From NCBI GenBank assembly GCA_000827265.1, contig KN834791.1, positions 407,445-471,444 of the forward strand: DNA of 64,000 bases, given 5' to 3'. Every line of letters starts with the position of its first letter. Within the stretch, counting starts at the first letter, position 1. A model generated the notes under the pieces. The model did no database searches. It was not told the DNA's origin and saw nothing but the letters and a program-made list of their open reading frames with translations. Source of the stretch: Collybiopsis luxurians FD-317 M1 (taxonomy: Eukaryota; Basidiomycota; Agaricomycetes; Agaricales; Omphalotaceae). Of this stretch, positions 35,068 to 46,057 are shown piece by piece. Position numbers and translations under genes: made by a program.

Positions 35068-37668
35068 ATGGTACATGCAGCGATAAAAGCTGCCCCCCGC
35101 GCCCTGCTCCTCTCGTTGTCGAAGCAATTGTCTTCGTCGCCGTCGTCTGTAACGCCATGGATTCAGCGAAGACTCTCAGATCCACGTCATCCCAGACCCT
35201 CCTTCCTCACTCTAACTTCCATCTTCAACCACCTTTTGTCACATTCACCGTCTCCCGCTGCCCTCGACGCGGCAACTTCCATCTATTATCGGATGACAGT
35301 GTCAGAAGGATATGAAACACGTTTTCTTACCGATGCCCAGATGCTCGTGTTGGCGCTCAGAGCAGAGGAATCGCTTTCAGGCCAAGTAGCTTCGGCTCTT
35401 CGATACATGTTTTCTCATCCGTCCAAATTTACTAACAATGACTTTCTTTCCCTCGCATGGCTCATGGAGTCCTTATCCTTCTCTCCGACTCAATTGTTGC
35501 AAATTACACGACTGTACGTCGATCTCCAGCAACCATCCCTCGGAGTAACCACTCTCCTTGCTCGTCTGCTTGCTGACACGAGCCAGCACGATGAAGCCCT
35601 GGATTTGGTGTCGCAGTATTCTCGGACAAGAGGTCGAAAACAGGCGTCAAACGGGAAGGTTTCAGCCTCGCATCCGTTCACAGCTGCACTGTCTGTCTCT
35701 CCTTCCTCGCAGCCTCCTTCTCCGGCTCATATCGACAATACTCTGGCCACAATGTCATCCCTCTCCATCCCCTCGGACAGATCGCTTCTCAATGTCCTCA
35801 TTTTGGATCAAGCAATGCGTGCGAGAGATGCCGGAAAGCATGCATTCGCCCCTCGCAGCGCTTCTGGTTCGCAGGTCAACTCGCTTTCTGTCGAGGACGA
35901 CCCATCTTCCATCACCTCCCTTTGGGACTCCATTTCTCGTCCAAAGTCCCAGAGTTCGGCCAAGCAACTGAGACAAAATGCCCACCTGGCAGTTGAAAAA
36001 GCGTTTGCGATCTATGATGCCTTGTGTCAAGCTCATGCAGATTCGGAGGTTGAGAGTGGCGAGGTTACCTCGGGGAAGTCCAATGAGTCAAAGCATCGCC
36101 CATGCTTTCGTCCTGATTTCTTTACCTATCGCGTTCTATGGGATCTTCTAGCTCGACGACCGGGATGGAAATTCCAAAAACGAAACAACCGCAGCCAAAG
36201 TTTAACACGATCAGGAGCTGGGGTTAGTTTGAGAGATCAAGCTGGGACTGACAAGAAGGGTAATCCGGACAAAATAGAAAAAACCTTCTTGACATCGACT
36301 TCCGTCGACGAATACGGGTTTGATCTAAGCGAGGAATCAGAGTTCGATTCTGATGAAGACGACCTGGACGCTACCAGTGGAGAACTTGGTACTCCCTCAA
36401 TAAGTGCATCCAACTCGGAAACTTCGATTTGCGGACAAGGTATACTGAGCGTATTCTTTCACATCCGATTTCTAACACCCTTTTTAGGTGATTCAAACAC
36501 GCAATTCAGTTCGACAATTCTTACCCCTCGAGCTCTCTTCCACGACATGATGAAATATCACTTCTCTGCTGTTCCCGCGTCCTTTAAGTCACCTCCCAAA
36601 ACTCAATCCAAAAACTCGGCGCAAAATCAATTACTCCTCAACACCGCTCTCACCACCTTCCTCAACCGGTCTACGTCGGCGGGAGGACCTGACTACGCAG
36701 CGGCTATTGTTGTTCTGCGTTGCTTTTTTTCTCCTCGAGTAGGGCACTTGGGACACAATGCAGAAAAGGCCCTCGTCCCTTCTATTCCTCTTCCCTTACG
36801 GACCTACAGGATAGTCTTCACGCATCTCCATCAGCGTGTTAGAGATTCCCTTCGCCATTCACTGGGACACGGGAAGAAAAAGCGGAAACGCAGATCTCCT
36901 CGTGTGACTGCCGAGAGTACGGAAACGAGCGAATCAAATGGAGGAGCTGCGGCTGGGGAACTGGACAGGAGATTGACGACTTTTGGTAATCTTTGGGCTC
37001 GCTGGGTCCTCTCAATGGGTGCAGGTGATTTGCGTGGGTTTAGAGAGTTGCTGAGTCGGCCAAATGAGAAACATGGATCGTTAAATCTGACGAGATTAAC
37101 AATGGATCCAGATGTGAACGAGTGGCAGATAAAGGGGAACTCCAGGCCAAAGCAGGTAAGTAAACGGGAGCTCTCGGAATCAAACGAGGGCATAGTGGCC
37201 GTAAAAGATCCCCCTCCGCACCCACTTCCTCCACGACCAGAAACTGCGTTTGAGAAGATCACGGCTCGTATGTTGGTCGTTTCTCAGATGCCGTTGGCCT
37301 CTGCGCTTTCTCCCAACCCTCATCGACGTGTTAAACCCAAAGGTGAAGACGGCGCTGGACCCACGTTTGACGTGGTTACCGGAACGAGAGCGGAACGCGC
37401 AAAGGGGAATGAGAATGCACATAGTCAGATTGGCTTTGGTGTCCCGTCTGAGCAACTCGGGAAAGGACAAGGGTCTCCCGAGGATCTCGAGCGACTGCTC
37501 GTTCGTGCTTGGATTGTGACGAATTATAACAAGCACGTAGATATCATACGATCTTCAGTATCGGCAAGTGTCAAACAGGATGAGTATGACGAGTATGAAC
37601 TCTCAGAGTTGTTGAGGATTTTCGAGAGGGAAGTTGGGAGCGCGATGGGGGAGATGGTTCCTGTGTAA
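35068..37668 (+). CDS. Large unknown protein, possibly mitochondrial
   Basis: I cannot assign a family. The frame is open from 35047, but the ATG at 35068 gives MVHAAIKAAPRALLLSLSKQL, a plausible mitochondrial presequence; about 850 residues follow. The first 200 residues are helical and repeat-like (LTDAQMLVLALRAEESL, LTLTSIFNHLL), which recalls PPR-like proteins without a confident match. An acidic stretch (ESEFDSDEDDLD) lies mid-protein and a basic KKKRKRRSPR stretch follows. The sequence 36440-36487 (gtatac..tttttag) is probably a 48-base intron that happens to keep the frame open. The gene is head to head with RRP43. Confidence 0.7.
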   Translation: MVHAAIKAAPRALLLSLSKQLSSSPSSVTPWIQRRLSDPRHPRPSFLTLTSIFNHLLSHSPSPAALDAATSIYYRMTVSEGYETRFLTDAQMLVLALRAEESLSGQVASALRYMFSHPSKFTNNDFLSLAWLMESLSFSPTQLLQITRLYVDLQQPSLGVTTLLARLLADTSQHDEALDLVSQYSRTRGRKQASNGKVSASHPFTAALSVSPSSQPPSPAHIDNTLATMSSLSIPSDRSLLNVLILDQAMRARDAGKHAFAPRSASGSQVNSLSVEDDPSSITSLWDSISRPKSQSSAKQLRQNAHLAVEKAFAIYDALCQAHADSEVESGEVTSGKSNESKHRPCFRPDFFTYRVLWDLLARRPGWKFQKRNNRSQSLTRSGAGVSLRDQAGTDKKGNPDKIEKTFLTSTSVDEYGFDLSEESEFDSDEDDLDATSGELGTPSISASNSETSICGQGILSVFFHIRFLTPFLGDSNTQFSSTILTPRALFHDMMKYHFSAVPASFKSPPKTQSKNSAQNQLLLNTALTTFLNRSTSAGGPDYAAAIVVLRCFFSPRVGHLGHNAEKALVPSIPLPLRTYRIVFTHLHQRVRDSLRHSLGHGKKKRKRRSPRVTAESTETSESNGGAAAGELDRRLTTFGNLWARWVLSMGAGDLRGFRELLSRPNEKHGSLNLTRLTMDPDVNEWQIKGNSRPKQVSKRELSESNEGIVAVKDPPPHPLPPRPETAFEKITARMLVVSQMPLASALSPNPHRRVKPKGEDGAGPTFDVVTGTRAERAKGNENAHSQIGFGVPSEQLGKGQGSPEDLERLLVRAWIVTNYNKHVDIIRSSVSASVKQDEYDEYELSELLRIFEREVGSAMGEMVPV

Positions 37669-38129
37669 TCGGCGAAGGATATGGGAGTCATGTTTGAGGA
37701 TGCATACCGAAGAGGGGTACTAAGCGACGTCGGAGAAGGTGCAGGATTGCCATAGAAAACAAAAGCTAGCGCAGGGCAGACGAATTGGAAAAGTATTTTA
37801 GATTATATATATATGTATATGTACCGTCAATGCTAATGCTGTAGAATACTTGTACATTTACAGTTCTACTTCTCCATTGCCAAGATGCATTCCAGAGTCG
37901 TGTGTTCAATTCAATGATCCACCGCTAGCAGCCACTGCTTCTGCGCCGCCTCACCTCAAAGGGACGTCTTTCCCGTAAGTATTCACTTGCGAAAATCGGA
38001 CTATGTATAGAGTACATCTGGGTGTTGGTGATGTAGGGTACGCCAACATAGTGAATTTTCGAAATTAAGAAGAATTTTCTAGCATATACAACAAATACAT
38101 TTACATATGGGAGAAATATATACGGCCTA
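37669..38129. other. Convergent 3' region; start of tandem duplication
   Basis: About 460 bases between converging stops. From about 37920 the sequence resembles 40550-40770, downstream of the second reductase copy, so it belongs to the duplicated unit. No gene seen. Confidence 0.45.
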
Positions 38130-39652
38130 CTAATCAGTTGGTTGGATGGGACGTTGGGTGGGAACCTTCTGGTAGACCATCGCGTTCAACATCCCAAAGA
38201 ACGGCTTTGTGCCATCGCCCTGTAAACAGAAAATCAGTTCAGGATTCCAAGCAAGTTTGCAAGATAATTACAATCAGGTTATGAGGGAATCCCGCATCAA
38301 AGGGAATGACTTCCTCCAAGAATTTGATCTGTTCTTCGGTGAGTATGATATCTAAACTCTTGATGTTCGCTTGAAGGTGTTCGACTTTGCGTCCTCCAAT
38401 AATAGGGAAGACGTAGGGGGTTTTGTGCATCACGTACGCAATTGCGACTGTATGAGCTCATGAGTATTGAGGAGATAATTGGAGAATAAAAATTTTACCA
38501 GCCCCGATGTTATCACCCAGCCCCAGCTCGCCGGCAACCTTCTCCAAAGCATGAGACACCTTGACTTCATTTTCATTTCTAAGCCAATCGCTCAGCACGG
38601 TGCGGCCCTTCTCTCCACTGTCTTTCCGTCGTTGTTCTTCGGCGTCGGTGCGCAGCTTGCCTCCACCCAAAACACCCCACGGAGCTAGTGCTAGGCCTTG
38701 TATTGGATGGAAATCTTGAGTGTGGATTCACAATTGACAGTATATGTGTAAACATACCAAGTGAACGAGCCATCGGAATGATATCGCGTTCGAAAGAACG
38801 GTCAAGGATACTCCATTGTCCTTGATAGACGGAAAAAGGTGTTTTACCGTTGCTTCGAGCGTATTCGTTTGCTTGTGCTACGATCCACGCTGGGGTATCA
38901 GAGATGCCCTACCAGGAGATGAATTCCTGCTTCTGTTAGAAATTGGAATTTTCAAGCTCACCAGATAGAGGACCTTGCCTTGCAGAATGAGAGTATGCAA
39001 TCCATCCATGACTTCTTTGACTGAGGTATCGTAGTCCCACCAATGCACGTAGAGTAAATCGATGTATGATGTGCGGAGCTTCTTGAGACTAGCGTCGACG
39101 CTGATGTGCATGGTTTTGAAGCTGTTCCCGACATAGAAAGACTTTTGAGCGATGGAGTCGTTGCCAAGTTTGTAATTGGACGTGTACTGCAAAGCCACAG
39201 AGTATAAGAGCAATACAAGAAAGATGAGCGAAAGAAAATAACCTTTGTCGCAAGGAAAATTTGGTCCCTGATTCCACGTTTCTCCATCCACTCTCCAATG
39301 ACGGTTTCGGAAGTTTCAGCTTGGCTGCATATAATCACATTAGAGCAGGGAACGCGGAATTTAGAAGGAAACAGACTAGTTATTAGCGGTATCTAGAGAT
39401 GGCGACATGTTAGAAATGAGTAAGAGGAAAGATCTGCCCTTTACCTATAAAATTGCCTCCCATGTCATAGTAGGCATCGAGCATCTTGAAGCTCCCTTCC
39501 TTATCGATTGAGCCCAACCCTTCTCCGTTCTCACCGAGGCTCATGCCGCCCAAACAAAGGGGAGAGACATGAACTCCCGCATTGGTAGAAAGGGTTCGAA
39601 AGATACCAAGCTTGGTGGGTGGTGGGGGAGCAGGTGCGAGGAATTTAGACAT
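38130..39652 (-). CDS. Aryl-alcohol-dehydrogenase-like aldo/keto reductase, copy 1
   Basis: Cytosolic NADP(H)-dependent reductase of the AKR superfamily, close to fungal aryl-alcohol dehydrogenases (AAD type), which reduce aromatic aldehydes in lignin or aryl-alcohol metabolism. The catalytic set is visible: Asp in NFIDTANNY, Tyr in NNY, Lys in IFLATKYTSNY and His in [10 protein letters not shown]. Cofactor-binding text near the end is [17 protein letters not shown]. The protein starts [16 protein letters not shown] and ends [10 protein letters not shown]. Introns have GT..AG borders. One, at 39393-39444 (52 bases), splits FI from DTANN and is absent from copy 2. Copy 1 also lacks four codons that copy 2 has near residue 50. 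The actual substrate is not known. Confidence 0.85.
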
Positions 39653-39726
39653 TCTGAGTGACGAGCTATAGGTTTTAAGAGAAGGTTTAGGAATTTGTTT
39701 ATGCTATAGCTTGCGTCTGCCTTGTT

Positions 39727-39734
39727 CTTTTATA
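39727..39734 (-). promoter_or_regulatory. TATA box of reductase copy 1
   Basis: TATAAAAG on the minus strand, about 75 bases upstream of the copy 1 start. The same box at the same distance precedes copy 2, so it is conserved between duplicates. Confidence 0.6.
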
Positions 39735-40769
39735 GTCTTGGGCTCAAATCTTCGGAATACGGCTACAGCAATGTCGGTATTCCCAGTGCAACATACTTTG
39801 ACAAGAGCAATTCCTTGGCCTGCGACGTAAAGTGACTGGTGTACGCGTTCTCTTGGCATATTTGGGTTGAATAGACTTTAATTGCACGGTGAACTTCGGC
39901 GACACGAACTAAATGCCAATCGGTCACAAGTCGGAAGAGTTCGAGCAAGTCAAGTGTTCAACGTCCAGCTATCGAGCAAGCAGAGATGACTCAGAAATAT
40001 GTGGTTACGTCTCCTTTGCAGAAGTATTAACGACGATTTAAATGTCTTGACATGAGCTGGAGCCTGGAGAATCGGAGATTGCAGTGTATATGGGCGGCCT
40101 TACGGATTGACAGGGGAAAAATGAAACAGGATGTGAATAAACCGAGGGTAGGAATTTTTCTCCAGATCCCTTCAACGGCAAATGTTCCCGACGGAGATAC
40201 AGCCCCAAACGCAATCGGCTGAGAAAGCTGCGTGATTGCTTTCCTTTTCGGGATACATAAATGTAGCTTTGGCATCTTGAAGAGCTGAATGGCTCACCTC
40301 GCGGCGACAAAAAAGGGAAGAACGAACCTAGTACCTTGCCTCACTATCAGATAGGACTTGAGTCTTGAGAGCTCGTAGGAGGCGGAGTAACTGGATCGGA
40401 GATGGATTTCACAAGATCTCCGACTCGGAGTAGAGCCGCTCCTCTAGTTGCGCCAAAAGTGCATTTACAAGGACTTGAAGAGATAAGCTCTGACATGATC
40501 TGACGTTCAACGCTTAATTCTTGCGGGCTCGCTTCGACCTTTAATGTACCAAGCCACTGCTGCTGCCTCTTCCCCCCTAACCTGGCACCAATTCTCGTAA
40601 GTATCGATTTTGGAAAAATGCACTGTGTAGAATGTATGGTGTATATGCAGTGGCGGTGGTGGGTATGTCAACGCTATAGATGAAACCATTGTATATATGC
40701 GAAACTGAAAAAGCATTTTCTTGGCTTATACAGCAAATAGATTCAGTGAACATACTCTACATATGGCCT
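39735..40769. other. Spacer between tandem reductase genes
   Basis: About 1 kb: the upstream flank of copy 1 (to about 39990, similar to 42310-42540) and then the downstream flank of copy 2. Short minus-strand frames here have no domain. No third gene. Confidence 0.45.
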
Positions 40770-42233
40770 CTAATCAGTAGGTTGAATAGGTCGCTGGGTA
40801 GGAACCTTCTTGTACACCATCGCGTTCAACATTCCAAAAAATGGCTTTGTGCCATCGCCCTGTATATAAAATATCAGCTCAGTATTCCGAGCCCGTTTGC
40901 GAAACACCTACAATGAAGTTGTGGGGGAAGCCCAGATCGAAGGGAATGACGTCCTCCAAGAATTTGATCTGTTCTTCAGTAAGTGTAATATCTAGACCCT
41001 TGATGTTCGCTTGAAGGTGTTCGATTTTTCGTCCTCCAATAATCGGGAAGACGTAGGGGGTCTTTTGCATCACGTATGCGATTGCAACTGGATAAGTTGA
41101 TGATGATTGAGTACGTGCTTGGAGAGTAAGATCCTTACCAGCACCGATGTTATCACCCAGCTCTAGTTCGCCAGCTACCTTCTCCAAAGCACGAGACACC
41201 TTGACTTCATTTTCATTTCTGAGCCAATCGCTCATCATAGTGCGGCCATTTTCTCCGCTCTCTTTTCGTCGTTGTTCTTCGGCGTCGGTACGCAGCTTGC
41301 CTCCACCCAAGACACCCCATGGAGCGAGTGCGAGGCCTTTGATGTCAATGAGGACAACAAAATAAGTATGTATATGCGTAGACGTACCGAGTGAACGAGC
41401 CATTGGAATAATATCCCGTTCAAAAGAGCGGTCAAGGATGCTCCATTGTCCTTGATAGACAGAAAAAGGTGTCTTACCATTGCTCCGAGCGTATTCGTTT
41501 GCTTGTGCTACGACCCACGCTGGACTATCAGAGATTCCCTACAAGTAAACCATGAGAGCTACCGATTCTACCTGACATTCTTGAAAACTCACGAGATAGA
41601 GAACCTTGCCTTGCAGAACAAGAGTGTGTAATCCATCCATGACTTCTTTGACTGAAGTATCGTAGTCCCACCAGTGCACGTATAATAGATCAATGTAGGA
41701 GGTACGGAGTTTTTTGAGACTGGCGTTGATGCTGATGTACATGTTTTTGAAACTATTTCCGACGTAGAAGGCTTTCTGGGCGATGGAGTCGTTGCCGGCT
41801 TTGTAATTGGATGTGTACTGTCAAGACATTAAGTTTAGGATGAGAAAAGGAGCGAGAAGAACGACCTTTGTGGCAAGGAAGATTTGATCTCTGATTCCAC
41901 GGTTTTCCATCCATTCTCCAATGACGGCTTCAGAAGTTTCGGATTGGCTAAATGATCACTATGTCAAAGGACAGGAATGGAAGACACGGAGAGAATTTAC
42001 TAATTATTGGCGGTATCAATGAAATTACCTCCCATATCGTAATAGGCATCGAGGAGCTTGAAGCTCCCTTCTTTGTTCATTGAGCCCAAGTCTTTGCTCC
42101 ACATTTGGTCTTCTCCGAGGCTCATGCCTCCCAAGCATAGAGGGGAGACGTGAACGCCTGCATGGGAAGAGAGCGTACGAAGAACACCGAGTTGGGTAGG
42201 AGGTGCAGGAGCAGGTGCAAGGTATTTGGACAT
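40770..42233 (-). CDS. Aryl-alcohol-dehydrogenase-like aldo/keto reductase, copy 2
   Basis: Tandem paralogue of the preceding gene, same family and motifs: [35 protein letters not shown]. It starts [16 protein letters not shown] and ends [10 protein letters not shown]. The two proteins are closely similar throughout, with many conservative changes (for instance [18 protein letters not shown] here against [18 protein letters not shown]). It has no intron where copy 1 has the 52-base one, while the other intron positions agree. All catalytic residues are intact, so both copies should be active. Different expression or substrate preference is possible but not shown by the sequence. Confidence 0.85.
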
Positions 42234-42301
42234 TGTGAATGAGATGTAGTCTTCGAAAGGGAGATTTCGTTTGGTTATAATTTTTCTGGGTCCATCTTCA
42301 T

Positions 42302-42309
42302 CTTTTATA
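42302..42309 (-). promoter_or_regulatory. TATA box of reductase copy 2
   Basis: TATAAAAG on the minus strand, about 70 bases upstream of the start of copy 2, in the same position as in copy 1. Confidence 0.6.
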
Positions 42310-42744
42310 GCTTTGGCTGCAGCAATTAGTCACTGCGTATCCCGGGCCAAGCGGCAAAAGATGACACGAGCAATTAGTATTTCCCTGCAAAGTTCAGTGA
42401 CTGATGTACCTGTTGTACATGTTCTCTGGTGAATAATTGGAGGGTGTACCTCGGCGACAGCAACTAAATACAGAGAGTAAGCTAGACTGCCGATCGGTCA
42501 CAAGTCGGAGGAGTTCGAGCAGGTATTTTTGAGGCTGGTATGAGTGAGATATACAGAATTACGATTCTAATTTCTACGTTTAAATTAACATTTAAAGCCT
42601 GACATGAGGAGATGGTAAGTTCGATGGCGGGTGTAGCGGTAACCGGATCCACCGGACCGACCAAGAATTAAGCGCCCAAAAAGATTTGACATCGATAACC
42701 GCGTTTTACTCTTTTCTTCTTCACCGCGTTTCTTTCCTTCCACC
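42310..42744. other. Divergent intergenic region
   Basis: About 435 bases between the divergent reductase copy 2 and the mevalonate decarboxylase gene. The left part is shared with the upstream flank of copy 1. No gene seen. Confidence 0.4.
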
Positions 42745-44110
42745 ATGTCCCTCTACCAGACCACCGCTTCTGCTCCTGTTAACATCGCATGTATAAAGTA
42801 AGTTGCTAGTCTTTTATCTCACATTTGTTCCTCATTCTTTTACTAGATACTGGGGCAAACGCGACACCACCCTCATTCTCCCAACAAACTCTTCTCTCTC
42901 TGTCACCCTCTCCCAGGACAACCTCCGTTCAACCACTACCTCTCGCTCAGACTCGTCCTTTACCAAGACGCGTCTCTGGCTCAATGGCGTCGAAGAGGAA
43001 ATAAAACCAAACGGAAGACTTGACAGGTGTCTCGCCGAATTGCGCAAGATGAGAAAAGAGAATGTAGAGGATAAAAATCCCAACGCTCCAAAGGTAATCT
43101 TATTGTACAGTCATCCAAAATTTGGTCAGTAATATTTTGCTTAGCTTAACACCTGGAATCTCCATATTGCATCCTACAACAACTTTCCTACCGCCGCAGG
43201 TCTTGCTTCCTCCGCCTCCGGTTTTGCCGCACTCACAGCCTCCGTCGCCGCTCTGTACGGACTAAACTCCTTCCCTTCTTCTCCTTCTACTTCCTATTCA
43301 CCTCCTGCAACCGCTTCTCAACTCTCCCTCATTGCCCGCCAGGGATCAGGTTCCGCCTGCCGTTCCCTCTTTGGGGGCTTTGTTGCTTGGGAAATGGGTA
43401 ACAATCCCGACGGTAAAGACAGCTTGGCCGTTCAGGTAGCTCCCGAATCTCACTGGCCCTCTCTCCATGCCCTCATCTGTGTCGTCAACAGTGGCAAAAA
43501 GGGCACCTCGTCCACAGCCGGCATGCAAAACACTGTCCTCACCTCTTCCCTCCTCCAACACCGCATCAAAGACGTCGTCCCATCCCGCATGTCCGCCATT
43601 ACACAGGCCATCTTGTCCAAAGATTTTGACTCGTTTGCGAAAATCACCATGCAAGACTCGAACCAGTTCCATGCCGTCGCACTCGATACCTTTCCGCCCA
43701 TCTTTTACATGAACGATGTCAGTCGCGCTATTATCGCCATCATCACAGAGTTGAACCGCGTCTCCGTTGAAGAGACAGGTCATTTGGTCGCGGCCTATAC
43801 CTTCGATGCCGGTCCCAATGCAGTCATTTATACCGAGGCGGAACATATCAAAACTATCATTCAGCTACTACTCAATTATTTCCCTATCGATTTTGCTGCG
43901 GCACCGTTTCACGACTCGTTTGCGTTGTTTGAGGGTGGGCATCCCAAGGCTGCTCCGATTCCAAAGGGATTCAATGAAAATGTTTCGCGCGTTTGGGAGA
44001 AGGATAGTGTCAAGGGCTTGATTCATACCAAGATTGGGGACGGGCCTAGAGTCTTGGGAGAGGAAGAGTCATTACTGAATAAGGAGGGGATGCCCAAGAC
44101 GCTTGTGTGA
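42745..44110 (+). CDS. MVD1: Diphosphomevalonate decarboxylase
   Basis: GHMP-kinase-fold enzyme that decarboxylates mevalonate diphosphate to isopentenyl diphosphate, the last step of the mevalonate pathway to ergosterol. It begins MSLYQTTASAPVNIACIKYW and continues GKRDTTLILPTNSSLSVTLS, the family's N-terminal signature. The phosphate-binding loop is NNFPTAAGLASSASGFAALT. Further marks are RQGSGSACRSLFGGFVAWE, STAGMQNTV, MNDVSRAII and AYTFDAGPNAVIY. Two introns: one at about 42799-42846 and one starting near 43093 (gtaatc..gcttag). Length (about 420 residues) is normal for fungi. All motif residues are present. Confidence 0.95.
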
Positions 44111-44536
44111 GGCGTTCTTGGCTCTTTTTCTTTCATACGGCTTGGATCTAGACTGGATACAGATATGTTTTTTTTTCAATTAGGATTTCCTCTTTTGTTT
44201 CTTCAGTTCATACGAAATTCTAGCAATACCATGAGCAAAACAGAATCTGACTCTGTCGCCGTTTGTAAGTACCGAGAGCTGAACTACTCCGGTGTCGATC
44301 CGCTTAGTGACACATTGCTCATTATTCACCTGCTCTGCGCGAGACGAGACTCTGATTTTTGCTCCGACGCCAATAATGACCGAGGATGACCGTTAGTGTT
44401 GGTATCATCTCATGCGACGAGGCGTCATCGTTATCAAGCCATCAGGACCCGTCGGTCTCATTCGGTGGCAAGGCGTCTGGTATTTAAGGTACTAGTACGG
44501 AAGGTGGGTAATCCCTACATCTACATCTTCACCTCC
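44111..44536. other. Intergenic region
   Basis: About 425 bases between two plus-strand genes; MVD1 3' end and SDR promoter. A short frame at 44165-44389 has no domain. TATTTAAG near 44481 could serve as a TATA-like box. Confidence 0.35.
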
Positions 44537-45906
44537 ATGCCCGTAATCAACACGCCGCATGCTACCATCCTCGTCTCGGGTGCAAACGGCTTCCTAGCCA
44601 CTTGGATCGTCGATACGCTTCTCAAAAAGGGATATAAAGTTCGTGCGGCGGTGCGTACGGAAGCCAAGGGGCAGGATCTTTTGAAGTTATTTAGTGAAGC
44701 GTATACGCATGGGGAGTTGGAGTTGGTTGCTGTTGGAGATATTGCCAAGGTTGGCCCAGGGTTTGGGGGTTCGCCACTTGGAAAGAATGGTTCTGATATT
44801 TGTGTTTGTGTTTGAATGTAGGAAAATGCATTTGATGAGGCGGTCAAGAGGGTCGATGGGATTATACATACTGCCTCTCCGGTTCACTTGCATGGGGATC
44901 ATCCTGATGGTAAGTGGGTCAAGCTCGTTCAGGGACCTCGGTCTGATCATCTGTTCATAGAAATGATTCAACCTGCGGTTAACGGTACTTTAGGTATGTT
45001 GAAAAGTGCTCTCAAATTTGGGTGAGTCTTATTACCACGTACGATTCGACGGATCTGATGACTTTTTTTTTTTCCTACAGGACTTTGGTGAAACGAGTCG
45101 TATTCACTTCGTCCTGTGCAGCAATCCAGCAGCCACAAGGAACGTATCCTGGGCTTGATGAGACGAGTTGGAACGAGCTTTCAATCATCGAATGTGAGCA
45201 AAAGAGTAAAGAGGCGTCTCCGCTTGACAAGTATTGTGCTTCTAAATCGATCGCGGAAAAACGTACGTATATACGGCGCTCGTGTTCACGCGCCTTGCCT
45301 CGCTTTGGTTGATTAGTCTGTTACATAGGTGCATGGGATTTTGTAGCAGAACACGCGTCCGAGTTGAATTGGGATTTGTCGGTTCTGAACCCTCCTTGGA
45401 TTTTCGGGGTGAGTTTTCCTACATATTACAGGGGTAGACGATATTTAACATGGTCCTCGGTCAGCCTCCCCTCCACGAGGTCAACTCACTGGAAGACCTC
45501 AACTCTTCCAACATGTACTGGCACAAAGCTGTTGCGGAGGGAGAGTTTTTTGGTCAAGATCCAGAAGCTGAGCCTGCGCATGGATGGGTGGATGTGCGCG
45601 ATATTGCGGAAGCTCATGTCAGAGCATTGGAGGTAGAGGCTGCCGGTGGAGAGAGGATGATTGTCTCTGCTGGGTCGCCGTGGGTGTGGCAGGATTTCCG
45701 TGAGTGTTTTTTCTCTGCTTAACTGCTTCTGGAGTGCCTCATGGAGGTGGCTAGGTGATGTAACGAAAGGCGTAGCACCAAAGATCCGTACGAATGGATT
45801 AAGCTTTAGTACTGCAAAGGAACAGAGGATTTTGGGCCTTAAGTACCGGACCATGCAAGAGGAGACTGAGGATATCCTGACGTTTGTTGCTCGGAAGGGG
45901 TGGTAA
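44537..45906 (+). CDS. NAD(P)-dependent extended SDR (dihydroflavonol-reductase/GRE2-like)
   Basis: Predicted cytosolic ketone or aldehyde reductase. The Rossmann start reads ILVSGANGFLATWIVDTLLKKGYKVRAAVRT, with the glycine pattern GxxGFxxxW. The active-site area has VFTSSCAAIQQP and the YxxxK pair in DKYCASKSIAEK, followed by NWDLSVLNPPWIFG, all typical of this family. The C-terminal part, HGWVDVRDIAEAHVRALE, is also characteristic. Six or so GT..AG introns join cleanly. One at about 45411-45467 hides an in-frame-looking ATG that is not the real continuation; splicing to PPLHEVNSLEDLN fits better. Likely roles include methylglyoxal reduction, but substrate is undefined. It converges on the aminotransferase gene, with 151 bases between stops. 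Confidence 0.85.
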
Positions 45907-46057
45907 TACGTAGCGTTTGTTAGTGTGATAATGTATACTAATCTGTTACTATCAGTCGAGCCGCCTATTCTTGAGTTTACAACTCGACGAGCTAGAGGCC
46001 GTGCCAATGGTTATCCAATCACCGTTTTATCATTTGGTATCCAGAATAACTAGAATA

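Larger units (their letters stand above)
37920..42540. repeat. Tandem duplication of an aldo/keto reductase unit
   Basis: Two units of about 2.6 kb, each with the reductase gene on the minus strand, its 3' flank and about 300 bases of 5' flank. Shared flank text includes CGGTCACAAGTCGGA at about 39919 and 42497, and GAGTTCGAGCA just after. The stop codons are exactly 2640 bases apart. Confidence 0.85.

Noticed and set aside
36831..37262. 143-codon minus-strand frame inside the large unknown gene
   Set aside because: It is the antisense shadow of a long plus-strand coding exon and shows no independent domain.
43346..43846. 166-codon minus-strand frame inside the mevalonate decarboxylase gene
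   Set aside because: Antisense of conserved MVD1 coding sequence; no domain.
45486..46007. 173-codon minus-strand frame over the SDR gene 3' end
   Set aside because: Antisense of coding sequence with recognisable SDR motifs on the plus strand.
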